Positions 16,483 to 24,717 of a stretch of 64,000 nucleotides of DNA are shown here, piece by piece. This DNA comes from Luteimicrobium subarcticum (lineage in GTDB: Bacteria > Actinomycetota > Actinomycetes > Actinomycetales > Cellulomonadaceae). Position 1 is the first letter of the stretch. Each line of letters starts with the position of its first letter. The stretch is from positions 496,001 through 560,000 of the forward strand of contig NZ_PGTZ01000006.1 of NCBI RefSeq assembly GCF_002798015.1, in the 5' to 3' direction. The notes under the pieces were generated by a model. That model had not been told where the DNA came from. It did no database searches and was given only the letters and a program-made list of their open reading frames with translations. A program made the translations under genes and the position numbers.

Positions 16483-17916
16483 ATGCCCACGACCACCCCC
16501 GACCAGCACGCCCGCCTCGCACGGTGGACCGTCCACGGCGACGGACGCAGCCCCTCCCCGGGGGGTGTCGTCGCACCGGACGAGCGGCTGACCTGGCCGC
16601 GGACCGTCGGGATCGGGCTCCAGCACGTCGTCGCGATGTTCGGGTCGACGTTCATCGTCCCGATCCTCACGGGCTTCTCGCCCGCGACGACGCTGTTCTT
16701 CTCGGCCGTGGGGACGGCCCTGTTCCTGGTGGTGACGGGGAACCGGCTGCCGAGCTACCTGGGCTCGAGCTTCGCGTTCATCGCGCCGATCCTCGCCGCG
16801 ACGGGCTCGGACGGGAAGAGCGTGGCGGTCGGCGGGATCCTGCTGACGGGCCTGGTGCTCACGGCGGTCGGCGTGGTGGTGCAGGTGGCCGGCGCCGGGT
16901 GGATCAACCGGCTCATGCCACCGGTGATCACGGGCACCATCGTCGCGCTCATCGGTCTCAACCTCGCGCCCGCGGCGTGGAACAACTTCCGGTTGGCTCC
17001 GTCGGCGGCCGTCGTGACGCTCGCCGCGATCCTGCTCACGAGCGTGTTCTTCCGCGGCATCCTGGGGCGGTTGTCGATCCTCGTGGGGGTGCTCGTCGGG
17101 TACGCGGCGACGTGGCTGTGCGGGAACGTGCTCGGCTGGTCGACGTTCGGCACCGTGGTGTTCAACGACCCGGCCGCCCCGGACGACCCGACCCGCAGCG
17201 TCGACGCCGCAGCGTGGGTGGGCTTCCCGACGTTCACGAGCCCCTCGTTCTCGTGGTCCGTGGTCGGCCTGTTCGTCCCGGTGGTGCTGGTGCTCATCGC
17301 CGAGAACGTCGGCCACGTGAAGTCGGTGTCCACGATGACGGGCCGCGACCTCGACCCGCTGATCGGGCGGGCGCTGCTCGCGGACGGCCTCGCCACCACG
17401 CTCGCGGGGACGGGCGGCGGCTCGGGGACCACGACGTACGCCGAGAACATCGGCGTCATGGCCGCGACGCGGATCTACTCCACGGCGGCGTACTGGGTCG
17501 CGGCGGTGGCCGCGCTGTTCCTGTCGCTGTGCCCGAAGTTCGGGGTGCTCGTCGCGACCATCCCCGCGGGCGTCCTCGGCGGCGCGACGACGATGCTCTA
17601 CGGCATGATCGGCATCCTCGGTGCGCGCATCTGGGTGCAGAACCGGGTCGACTTCGGCGACCCCGTGAACCTCGCGACCGCTGCCGTGCCCCTCGTGATC
17701 GGCATCGCGGACTTCACCTGGAAGGTCGGCGACCTCGTCTTCACGGGGATCGCGCTGGGCACGGCGGCCGCGCTCGTCGTGTTCCACCTGCTGCGCTGGG
17801 TCGAGCGCGTCCGTGGCACGGGTCAGGAGCCCGCGAGCCCGGCGTCGGTGCCCGACGTCAGCCCGGAGCGTCGTCCGGGGTCTGCGCCACCTCGTCCCGG
17901 ATCCGCTCCATCGTGA
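16483..17916 (+). CDS. uraA: NCS2-family uracil/xanthine permease
   Basis: A 477-residue inner-membrane nucleobase:proton symporter of the NCS2 family. After a hydrophilic N-terminus (1-40), about 14 hydrophobic segments follow. Family motifs are present: the early GLQHVVAMFGSTFIVPIL segment and the substrate-site region with VLIAENVGHVKSVS and TYAENIGVMAATRI, closest to uracil permeases. The cytoplasmic Pro/Ser-rich tail (about 440-477) overlaps the end of the convergent alarmone synthetase gene by 59 bases. The start is supported by GGGAG at 16471-16475. Exact substrate (uracil versus xanthine) is inferred. Confidence 0.88.
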   Translation: MPTTTPDQHARLARWTVHGDGRSPSPGGVVAPDERLTWPRTVGIGLQHVVAMFGSTFIVPILTGFSPATTLFFSAVGTALFLVVTGNRLPSYLGSSFAFIAPILAATGSDGKSVAVGGILLTGLVLTAVGVVVQVAGAGWINRLMPPVITGTIVALIGLNLAPAAWNNFRLAPSAAVVTLAAILLTSVFFRGILGRLSILVGVLVGYAATWLCGNVLGWSTFGTVVFNDPAAPDDPTRSVDAAAWVGFPTFTSPSFSWSVVGLFVPVVLVLIAENVGHVKSVSTMTGRDLDPLIGRALLADGLATTLAGTGGGSGTTTYAENIGVMAATRIYSTAAYWVAAVAALFLSLCPKFGVLVATIPAGVLGGATTMLYGMIGILGARIWVQNRVDFGDPVNLATAAVPLVIGIADFTWKVGDLVFTGIALGTAAALVVFHLLRWVERVRGTGQEPASPASVPDVSPERRPGSAPPRPGSAPS

Positions 17917-18532
17917 CGTCGAGCGTGGAGGCGACCTCCGCGGCGAGCTTCAGCGCGTCCGTGATGTGCTGCGGGACCTCCTTGTCGTACTTGTAGTAGA
18001 TCTTGTGCTCGAGGCTCGCCCAGAAGTCCATGGCGATGGTGCGCAGCTGCACCTCGACGACCACGGACTCCACCCGGTCGGACAGGAACACCGGCACCCG
18101 CAGGATGAGGTGCAGGCTCTTGTACCCGTTCGACTTGGGGTGCGTGATGTAGTCGCGCTCGTCGACGAGCGTGAGGTCGGGCTGCGCGAGCAGCATGTCG
18201 CGCACGCGGTAGATGTCCGACCCGAACGCGCACGTGATCCGGACGCCCGCGATGTCGAACATCTGCTCGTTGAGGGCGGCGCGCGTCAGGGGGATGCCCT
18301 TGCGCCGGGCCTTCGCGACGATCGACCGCGGCGACTTGAGCCGCGACCCGAGGTGCTCGATGGGGTTGTCGGCGTGCAGCTCGCGCATCTCCTCGCGCAG
18401 CACCTCGACCTTGGTGACGACCTCGTCGATGCCGAACTTGTAGATCAGCAGCATCCGCTGGAGCTCGTCGAACCGCTCGGGGTCGAGGCCGCCCGGCAGC
18501 GTGCCCTTCCCGTCGTGCGTCGCGTCGGTCAT
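17858..18532 (-). CDS. Small alarmone synthetase, RelA/SpoT synthetase domain only
   Basis: A 224-residue (p)ppGpp synthetase of the RelQ/YjbM size class, without hydrolase or regulatory domains. Visible motifs are RITCAFGSDIYRV, the substrate loop HPKSNGYKSLHLIL and the catalytic EVQLRTIAMDFWASLEHKI. It would transfer pyrophosphate from ATP to GDP or GTP as a stress signal. It is the third gene of an operon after the PHP and MarC genes (7-base gap; GAGGCG overlapping the MarC stop is the ribosome binding site). Its 3' end runs 59 bases into the convergent uraA. Confidence 0.92.
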   Translation of the reverse strand: MTDATHDGKGTLPGGLDPERFDELQRMLLIYKFGIDEVVTKVEVLREEMRELHADNPIEHLGSRLKSPRSIVAKARRKGIPLTRAALNEQMFDIAGVRITCAFGSDIYRVRDMLLAQPDLTLVDERDYITHPKSNGYKSLHLILRVPVFLSDRVESVVVEVQLRTIAMDFWASLEHKIYYKYDKEVPQHITDALKLAAEVASTLDVTMERIRDEVAQTPDDAPG

Positions 18533-18539
18533 GGTCGCC

Positions 18540-19166
18540 TCACGCCGCCTGGACGAACGCCGTGACGGAGTTCGCGATCATCTGGACCGCGATCGCGGCG
18601 AGGAGCAGGCCGGCGATGCGCGTCACGAGGGTGGTACCCGACTCCCCGAGGACCCGGTGGATCACGTTCGCGAACCGCATCGCCGCGAACAGGCACAGGC
18701 ACACGGCGACCAGGCCGAGCAGGATCGTGATCCAGTCCCCCGCTCCCCCGTCGCTGCCCTGCACGAACACCATCATCGACACGATGGCGCCGGGGCCGGC
18801 GAGCAGCGGCGTGCCGAGCGGCACCATCGCGACGTTCGCGCCACGGGCCGACGGCGACGGGGTCTCCGCCTTGCCGGTCAGCAGCTCCATCGCGACGAGC
18901 AGGAGCAGGAGCCCGCCGGACCCCTGCAGCGCAGGCAACGACACGTGCAGGTACGCGAGCAGCTTCTGCCCGAAGACCGCGAACCCCACGATGACACCGA
19001 ACGCCACGAGCACCGCCGTGCGCGCCGCGGCCTTGCGCTGCTTGGCGCCCATCGCGCTCGTGAGCGCGAGGAAGATCGGCACGGTACCCGGCGGGTCCAT
19101 GATGACGAACAGCGTCACGAACACCGTGACGAACAGCTGCGGGTCGAACACGTCGGCGAGGTTCAC
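18540..19166 (-). CDS. MarC family integral membrane protein
   Basis: A 208-residue protein with about six hydrophobic segments, an early FVIMDPPGTVPIFLAL motif and the mid-protein NVAMVPLGTPLLAGPGAI repeat-like motif of the MarC/UPF0056 family. The name is historical: no role in multidrug resistance is established and transport activity is unproven. The GTG start at 19166 overlaps the stop of the upstream PHP gene as GTGA (19163-19166), indicating translational coupling. Confidence 0.9.
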   Translation of the reverse strand: MNLADVFDPQLFVTVFVTLFVIMDPPGTVPIFLALTSAMGAKQRKAAARTAVLVAFGVIVGFAVFGQKLLAYLHVSLPALQGSGGLLLLLVAMELLTGKAETPSPSARGANVAMVPLGTPLLAGPGAIVSMMVFVQGSDGGAGDWITILLGLVAVCLCLFAAMRFANVIHRVLGESGTTLVTRIAGLLLAAIAVQMIANSVTAFVQAA

Positions 19167-20032
19167 GGCGCGACCACCGTCCCGCGCCCCGCCGCGACGA
19201 TCGCGTCGAGCACCTCGGGCGACGTGGTGTTCTCGCCGAGACGGTTGGGCTTGCCGTCGCCGTGGTAGTCGCTCGAGCCGGTGGTGAGCAGGCCCAGGCG
19301 CGCGGCGAGGCCGTGCAGGTGCGCACGCTGCGAGCTGGTGTGCTCGCGGTGGTCGACCTCGACGCCCGCGAGCCCCGCCTCGGTCATGGCGGCGATCGCG
19401 GCGTCGTCGACGACGCGCCCCCGGACGGACGCGAGCGGGTGCGCGATCACCGGCACACCGCCCGCCGCACGCACGAGCGCCAGCAGGTCCGTGACGTGCG
19501 GGGAGTAGTGCCCGACGTAGTACGGCGACGACGGGTGCAGCAGCGTCGCGAACGCCTCCTCGCGGTTGGCCACGATCCCCGTGTGCACGAGCGCGTCGGC
19601 CAGGTGCGGGCGCCCGACGGTCGTGCCGGGCGCGGTCCGGGCGACGACGTCGTCCCAGGTCAGCGGGTAGTCGGCGGCGAGCCGGCCGATGATCGTGCGA
19701 GCCCGCTCGCGGCGGTCGACGCGGACGCGCTCGAGCTCGGCGACGAGCGCCGGGTCGTCGCCGTCGTGCAGGTAGCTGAGCAGGTGCACGGGGACGCGGT
19801 GGTCGCGGTCGTCCTCGCCGCGGACCATCACGTGCCCGGACAGCTCCGCACCGGGCACGAACGTCACGCCGTGCTCGCGTGCGGCGGACGACGCCTGGGG
19901 CCAGCCCTGCGCGGTGTCGTGGTCGGTCAGCGCGACGACGTCGAGCCCCGCCGCGGCCGCGTACGCCACCACCTGTCCCGGGTCGTCCGTGCCGTCCGAC
20001 GCCGTGGAGTGGGTGTGGAGGTCGATGCGCAC
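19163..20032 (-). CDS. PHP-domain phosphoesterase (TrpH/RNase AM-like)
   Basis: A 289-residue metal-dependent phosphoesterase. PHP ligands are visible: HTHS near the N-terminus (RIDLHTHSTASDGTD), DHDT (VVALTDHDTAQGW), PGAELSG, PVIAHPLA and the terminal SSDYHG. Characterised relatives remove 3'-phosphate from nucleoside 3',5'-bisphosphates or degrade short RNA from the 5' end; which applies here is unknown. It heads the operon with marC and the small alarmone synthetase. The GTG start lies six bases after TACCCT, giving a predicted leaderless transcript. Confidence 0.88.
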   Translation of the reverse strand: MRIDLHTHSTASDGTDDPGQVVAYAAAAGLDVVALTDHDTAQGWPQASSAAREHGVTFVPGAELSGHVMVRGEDDRDHRVPVHLLSYLHDGDDPALVAELERVRVDRRERARTIIGRLAADYPLTWDDVVARTAPGTTVGRPHLADALVHTGIVANREEAFATLLHPSSPYYVGHYSPHVTDLLALVRAAGGVPVIAHPLASVRGRVVDDAAIAAMTEAGLAGVEVDHREHTSSQRAHLHGLAARLGLLTTGSSDYHGDGKPNRLGENTTSPEVLDAIVAAGRGTVVAP

Positions 20033-20038
20033 CCCACC

Positions 20039-20044
20039 AGGGTA
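20039..20044 (-). promoter_or_regulatory. -10 element of the PHP-marC-alarmone synthetase operon (leaderless type)
   Basis: TACCCT on the minus strand, then GGTGGG, then the GTG at 20032. Confidence 0.6.
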
Positions 20045-20179
20045 CGAGGCGGGCGAACACCAGACGTCCACGAGCCCGCCCCCGCACCCGCCGCTCCTGC
20101 CCGGCGTCGGGGCCGCGCCCGGTGGCACGATGGACGTCACCCCGCACGCACCACCGCCACCACCGAACGTGAGACCCCC

Positions 20180-21022
20180 GTGCACCACGACCTGCCCTCC
20201 GCGGACACCGGCCCCGACCCCGCCGGCCCCGTCCGTGCCGGTGTCGTGTTCGTGCACGGGATGCGCACGTCCGGCGCGATCTGGACCCCCCAGCTCGACG
20301 CGGTCCGGGCCACGGGCCGAGGGGCGGTCGCGATCGACCTGCCGGGGCACGGCGCGCGACGGGCCGACCGGTTCACCCTGGACGCCGCGCTCGACGTCGT
20401 GGACGACGCCGCGGCCGAGGTCACGGCGTCGTCCCCGGGGGCGCCGTGGGTGCTCGTGGGCTTGTCGCTCGGCGGGTACGCGGCCCTCGCGTACGCGGCG
20501 CGGCGTGCCGGCAGCCGTGCGGGAGCCGGCCGTGCACGCGCGGCGCGCCCCGGCGCGGGCGTGCTCGCGGGCGTGGTCGCCGCGGCGTGCACGACGGAGA
20601 CGCGTGGCGTCCCGCTACGCATGTTCCAGGCGGGGCTCCGGGGCGCCCTGGCGACCGGCCGCGGCACGGCTCGGCGCACTACCCCCGACTCGACCGCCGA
20701 CGCGACGGACACGGCCGCTCCCGGCTGGGACCTCGTCGCCGACGCGTTGCGCGACCTCTCAGCCGAGTCGTCGGTCGAGAACCTGCGCCGCGCCGACGTC
20801 CCGGTGTGGCTCGTCAACGGGGCCCGCGACCGGCTGCGCCTGCACGAGTGGCGCCACCGCCGGGTGCCGGGGACGCGGCTCGTCGTGGTCCCGCACGCCG
20901 GGCACGACGTGAGCGTCGAGGCCCCGGAGGCGTTCTCCCGGACGGTCCTCGAAGCGCTGGACGTGTTCGAGCGTGCGGCCGACCTCGGCGTGCCGCGGCC
21001 CGGTGCGACACTGGGAGCATGA
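20180..21022 (+). CDS. Alpha/beta-fold hydrolase
   Basis: A 280-residue hydrolase. The oxyanion region is VVFVHGMRTSG, the nucleophile elbow GLSLGGYAAL supplies the catalytic Ser, the acid is probably Asp in GARDRLR, and the His is in HAGHDVSVE. Substrate cannot be told from sequence. The GTG start at 20180 gives the usual family N-terminus; no strong ribosome binding site precedes it. Its stop overlaps the start of pepP as ATGA (21019-21022), so the two proteins are translated together. Confidence 0.83.
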   Translation: MHHDLPSADTGPDPAGPVRAGVVFVHGMRTSGAIWTPQLDAVRATGRGAVAIDLPGHGARRADRFTLDAALDVVDDAAAEVTASSPGAPWVLVGLSLGGYAALAYAARRAGSRAGAGRARAARPGAGVLAGVVAAACTTETRGVPLRMFQAGLRGALATGRGTARRTTPDSTADATDTAAPGWDLVADALRDLSAESSVENLRRADVPVWLVNGARDRLRLHEWRHRRVPGTRLVVVPHAGHDVSVEAPEAFSRTVLEALDVFERAADLGVPRPGATLGA

Positions 21023-22575
21023 CGACCGAGAGCACCCCGTCCGCCGAAGAGACCGCCGAAGAGACCGAGCAGCCGGTCGGCGAGCGCGGCTCGAACCGCT
21101 CGCAGCGGCCCACGTCGGAGGCGTTCCGCAGCTTCATGACGAGCTCGTGGGCGCCGCGCCGCGACCTGGATGTGCAGCGCACCGAGGCGGCGGACTTCGC
21201 AGCCGCACGCCGCGAGCGCCTCTCGGAACGATTCCCGGGCGCGCGACTGGTCGTGCCGGCCGGCGGCCTGCGACCGCGCTCGAACGACACCGACTACCGG
21301 TTCCGCGCGCACTCCGCGTTCGCGCACCTGACGGGCACGGGCGTCGACCTCGAGCCGGACTCCGTGCTGGTGCTGCACCCGCTGACCGACGACGACGGCA
21401 CGCCCGCGGGCCACGAGGCGGTGCTGTACGTCCGGCCGCTCGCGGCCCGCGACACCGAGGAGTTCTACTCGGACGCCCGCTACGGCGAGTTCTGGGTCGG
21501 GCCGCGCCCGGCGCTCGACGACGTCGCGACCCTCACCGGCATCCGCACGGAGCACGTCGACTCGCTGCGTGACGCGCTCGCGAAGGACGTCGGCACGGGC
21601 GGCGTGCGCCTGCTCATGGTGCCCGAGGCGGACGACGCGGTCGCCGAGCTGGTCGAGGAGCTGCGCGCCGAGGCGGTCGCGGCGGAGGCCGAGGCCGTCG
21701 AGGAGGTCGGGGACGCGACCCTCGCGGAGGCCGTCTCGGAGCTGCGGCTCGTCAAGGACGCGTGGGAGGTCCAGCAGCTCCGCGACGCCGTCGACGCGAC
21801 CGCGGACGGGTTCGAGCAGGTCGTGCGCGAGCTGTCGCGGGCCGTCGCCCACCCGCGCGGCGAGCGGGTCGTCGAGACGACGTTCGACGCGAACGCTCGC
21901 CTGCAGGGCAACGCGGTGGGCTACGAGACGATCGCGGCGTCGGGCGACCACGCGACGACCCTGCACTGGATCCGCAACGACGGGTCGGTGGCGTCGGGCG
22001 ACCTGATCCTGGTGGACGCCGGCGTCGAGGTCGAGAGCCTGTACACCGCCGACGTCACGCGCACCCTGCCCGTCGACGGCACGTTCACCGAGGTGCAGCG
22101 CCGCGTCTACCAGGCGGTGCTCGACGCGGCCGACGCGGCGTTCGAGGTCGCGGTGCCCGGTGCGAGGTTCCGGGACGTCCACGCGGCCGCGATGAAGGTC
22201 GTCGCCGCCCGGCTCGAGGAGTGGGGCCTGCTGCCCGGCACCGCGGAGGAGTCGCTCTCCCCCGAGGGTCAGCAGCACCGCCGCTGGATGGTCCACGGGA
22301 CGAGCCACCACCTGGGGCTCGACGTGCACGACTGCGCCCAGGCCCGCGCCGAGCTCTACCTCGACGGCGTGCTGGAACCCGGCATGGTGTTCACGATCGA
22401 GCCGGGGCTGTACTTCAAGAGCGACGACCTGGCCGTCCCCGAGGAGTACCGCGGCATCGGCGTGCGCATCGAGGACGACGTCCTCGTGACCGCCGACGGC
22501 AACGAGAACCTGTCCGCGCGCCTGCCGCGCCGGCCCGAGGACGTCGAGGCGTGGATGGCCGGCCTGCGCGGCTGA
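21019..22575 (+). CDS. pepP: Xaa-Pro aminopeptidase (aminopeptidase P family)
   Basis: A 518-residue M24B metallopeptidase that releases N-terminal residues preceding proline. The N-terminal domain with the aminopeptidase P region NDTDYRFRAHSAFAHLTG is followed by a pita-bread catalytic domain. Metal ligands are visible: Asp in LILVDAGVE, Asp in YTADVTRT, His in HGTSHHLGLDVHD, Glu in FTIEPGLYF and Glu in GVRIEDDV. The acidic N-terminal ~30 residues (EETAEETEQP) are an actinobacterial extension. The ATG overlaps the upstream hydrolase stop. It ends three bases before the convergent membrane protein gene. Confidence 0.93.
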   Translation: MTTESTPSAEETAEETEQPVGERGSNRSQRPTSEAFRSFMTSSWAPRRDLDVQRTEAADFAAARRERLSERFPGARLVVPAGGLRPRSNDTDYRFRAHSAFAHLTGTGVDLEPDSVLVLHPLTDDDGTPAGHEAVLYVRPLAARDTEEFYSDARYGEFWVGPRPALDDVATLTGIRTEHVDSLRDALAKDVGTGGVRLLMVPEADDAVAELVEELRAEAVAAEAEAVEEVGDATLAEAVSELRLVKDAWEVQQLRDAVDATADGFEQVVRELSRAVAHPRGERVVETTFDANARLQGNAVGYETIAASGDHATTLHWIRNDGSVASGDLILVDAGVEVESLYTADVTRTLPVDGTFTEVQRRVYQAVLDAADAAFEVAVPGARFRDVHAAAMKVVAARLEEWGLLPGTAEESLSPEGQQHRRWMVHGTSHHLGLDVHDCAQARAELYLDGVLEPGMVFTIEPGLYFKSDDLAVPEEYRGIGVRIEDDVLVTADGNENLSARLPRRPEDVEAWMAGLRG

Positions 22576-22578
22576 CCG

Positions 22579-23532
22579 TCAGCGGTCCGCGGTGCCGCCG
22601 TCGGAGGGACGGTCCTTCGGGTCGGGTGCGCTGGTCTGCGGCGCGTCCTGGGCGGGCGGCGCGTCCTGCGGCCGCACGGGAGCCGGCGCAGCAGCGGTGG
22701 GCACAGCGGAAGCCGGCGCAGCGGGCGTCGGCGCGGGCGCGGCAGGAGCCGGGGTCGCGGGAGCCGCAGGCTGCGCCGTCGGGACGTCCTCGAGGCGGCG
22801 GCCGTAGCGGGGCGTGCCGTCGGGGTTGGTCATGCCGGGTGCGGCCGTCGGACGCGCTGCGGGCGCCGCAGGAGCCTGCGCCGGCGCGCCCGCAGGGGGT
22901 GCCCCGACGGGCCCGCGTGCCCCGTACGCCGGCGGGGTGGCGCCGTGCTGCGGCACCGGCGGTGCCGCCGACCCTGTCGGCCCGGCGGCCCCACCGGGCT
23001 GCGCGGGTGCGGTCGGCGGCACCGGTGCACGCCGGACGCGCGGGTTGCCCACACCGATCTCCCGCAGCACCTGCGTGGCCTGCGGGGCGAGCTCGGTGCG
23101 GCACAGGATCGCGTAGGACATCGCGACGAGCTGCGACTGCGAGGTGAAGTCGCGCCGGTTCCCCGCGACGGCGTACGAGATCACGCCGAACAGCACGCCG
23201 AACGCGGCGCCGATGCCGATGGCGGCGACGATGGTGCTCGCGGACTCGTCCTCGCCCCCGAACAGGGTGAGGAGCACCCCGACGAACAGGCCGAACCAGG
23301 CACCGGACGCGAGCCCCGCGATCGCGACGCGCGCGTACGTGAGCCGGCCGGTGATGCGCTCGACGGCGCGCAGGTCCTCGCCGACGATCGTGACGTTCTC
23401 GATCGGGAAGTGCTTGTCGGAGAGCAGGTCGACGGCCTTCTGCGCCTCCATGTACGTCCCGTAGCGCGCGATCTCCGTCCCGGTGGGCGGTGTGGGGACC
23501 TTGGGGACGGGTGCGGAACGCGGCATCGACAT
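22579..23532 (-). CDS. Membrane protein of the general stress protein type with Pro/Ala-rich tail
   Basis: A 317-residue protein. The N-terminal part (PTGTEIARYGTYMEAQKAVDLLSD...VTIVGEDLRAVERITGRL) resembles the general stress protein 17M-like fold. Two Gly-rich hydrophobic segments follow (about 75-100 and 105-135). From about residue 170 the protein is a disordered Ala/Pro/Gln-rich tail of some 150 residues. The ATG at 23532 follows GGAGG, and a GAGGAT hexamer also lies six bases upstream, so leaderless and leadered readings both fit. Function unknown. Confidence 0.8.
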   Translation of the reverse strand: MSMPRSAPVPKVPTPPTGTEIARYGTYMEAQKAVDLLSDKHFPIENVTIVGEDLRAVERITGRLTYARVAIAGLASGAWFGLFVGVLLTLFGGEDESASTIVAAIGIGAAFGVLFGVISYAVAGNRRDFTSQSQLVAMSYAILCRTELAPQATQVLREIGVGNPRVRRAPVPPTAPAQPGGAAGPTGSAAPPVPQHGATPPAYGARGPVGAPPAGAPAQAPAAPAARPTAAPGMTNPDGTPRYGRRLEDVPTAQPAAPATPAPAAPAPTPAAPASAVPTAAAPAPVRPQDAPPAQDAPQTSAPDPKDRPSDGGTADR

Positions 23533-23608
23533 GCCCCCATCCTCCCGTACTCGCACGTCCGAGGCCATGCCCGCGCACCCCGGGGCCGCCCGGCCGCGCG
23601 CGGAGACG

Positions 23609-24565
23609 TCACACGGGGACGACGAGGTCCGTCAGGGTGCCGCGCCCCGACGCGCCCCAGCCGAGCAGGGCGGCGCCGTAGGTCCCCGCGTCGGAGCCGA
23701 GCCCCGCGGGGCGCAGCTCGGGCACGGGGTGGACGGTGAGGTAGCGGCGGACGGCGGCGTCGAGCGGGTCGAGCAGGGCGTCGCCGGCGCGGACGAGCCC
23801 GCCGCCGACGACGACGAGCCGCAGCCCGAGCGTGCGGACGAGCCCGGCGACGAGCTCGCCGAGGCCGTCGACGCCGTGCGCCCAGACGTCCGCGGCGACG
23901 ACGTCGCCGGCCTGCGCGCGCTCCAGGACCTCGCGGGCGCCGGGGACGTGCACACCCGTGCGGGCGGTGTAGCGGCGGGCGATGCCCGCGGCCGACGCGT
24001 AGGTCTCGATGCAGCCCCGGCCCCCGCAGGCGCACGGCTCGCCCGTGGTGCGTCCGCCGTGACCCACCTCGCCGGCCCAGCCGCCGCCCGCGTAGACGGC
24101 ACCGTGCAGGACGACGGACGCGGCGATGCCGGTGCCGACCGCGACGAACGCGTGGTCCCCCGCCCCGCGCCCCGCGCCGAGACGCCACTCGGCGAGGCCG
24201 CCGGCGCGGACGTCGTGCCCGATGCCGACGGGGACGCCGAGCTCCTCCTCGAGGAGGGACCGCAGCGGGACCTCGCGCCAGCCGAGGTTCTCGGCGCCGC
24301 GCACGACCCCGTCCTCGTCGTCGACGATGCCGGGCGTCGCGATGCCCAGACCGGTGACGTGGTACCCGGCCGGCACGGACTCCCAGAGGCGGTGCGCAGC
24401 GAGCAATACCGAGTCGAGCGGCTCACGGTCGGCGGTGCGCGTCGGGACGGTGGTGCGCACGACCATGCCGTGCTCCCCGACGACGGCGGCCTTGATGTCC
24501 GTCCCGCCGACGTCGAGCGCCAGGACGGTGGGCGACGTGGTCGGTCGGGCTGCGGGGGTGCTCAC
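23609..24565 (-). CDS. glk: ROK-family glucokinase
   Basis: A 318-residue sugar kinase. The ATP site LALDVGGTDIKAAVV lies near the N-terminus, the sugar/phosphate loop region contains GLGIATPGIV, and the ROK zinc motif is CACGGRGCIE. There is no N-terminal DNA-binding domain, so this is an enzyme rather than a repressor. It would convert glucose to glucose-6-phosphate in the cytoplasm. The GTG start was chosen because the upstream extension is Arg/Pro-rich noise. Fructose or allose specificity cannot be excluded. Confidence 0.87.
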   Translation of the reverse strand: MSTPAARPTTSPTVLALDVGGTDIKAAVVGEHGMVVRTTVPTRTADREPLDSVLLAAHRLWESVPAGYHVTGLGIATPGIVDDEDGVVRGAENLGWREVPLRSLLEEELGVPVGIGHDVRAGGLAEWRLGAGRGAGDHAFVAVGTGIAASVVLHGAVYAGGGWAGEVGHGGRTTGEPCACGGRGCIETYASAAGIARRYTARTGVHVPGAREVLERAQAGDVVAADVWAHGVDGLGELVAGLVRTLGLRLVVVGGGLVRAGDALLDPLDAAVRRYLTVHPVPELRPAGLGSDAGTYGAALLGWGASGRGTLTDLVVPV

Positions 24566-24705
24566 GGGTGTTCCGTCCTGCGGTGGCCGGTGACGGCGGT
24601 CGGTTGGGTGCCCGGGCGCGCGCCGGGGGCCGCGGGTCCCGACGCTGCGAACCGCTCGCACAGGGTAGCCCGCGCGGGCAGCGGGCCGCGAGACGCCCGG
24701 CACCT

Positions 24706-24711
24706 TAGGCT
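24706..24711 (+). promoter_or_regulatory. -10 element of the MgtE-N/CBS gene (leaderless type)
   Basis: TAGGCT, then CGGGCT, then the GTG at 24718. No ribosome binding site. Confidence 0.6.
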
Positions 24712-24717
24712 CGGGCT

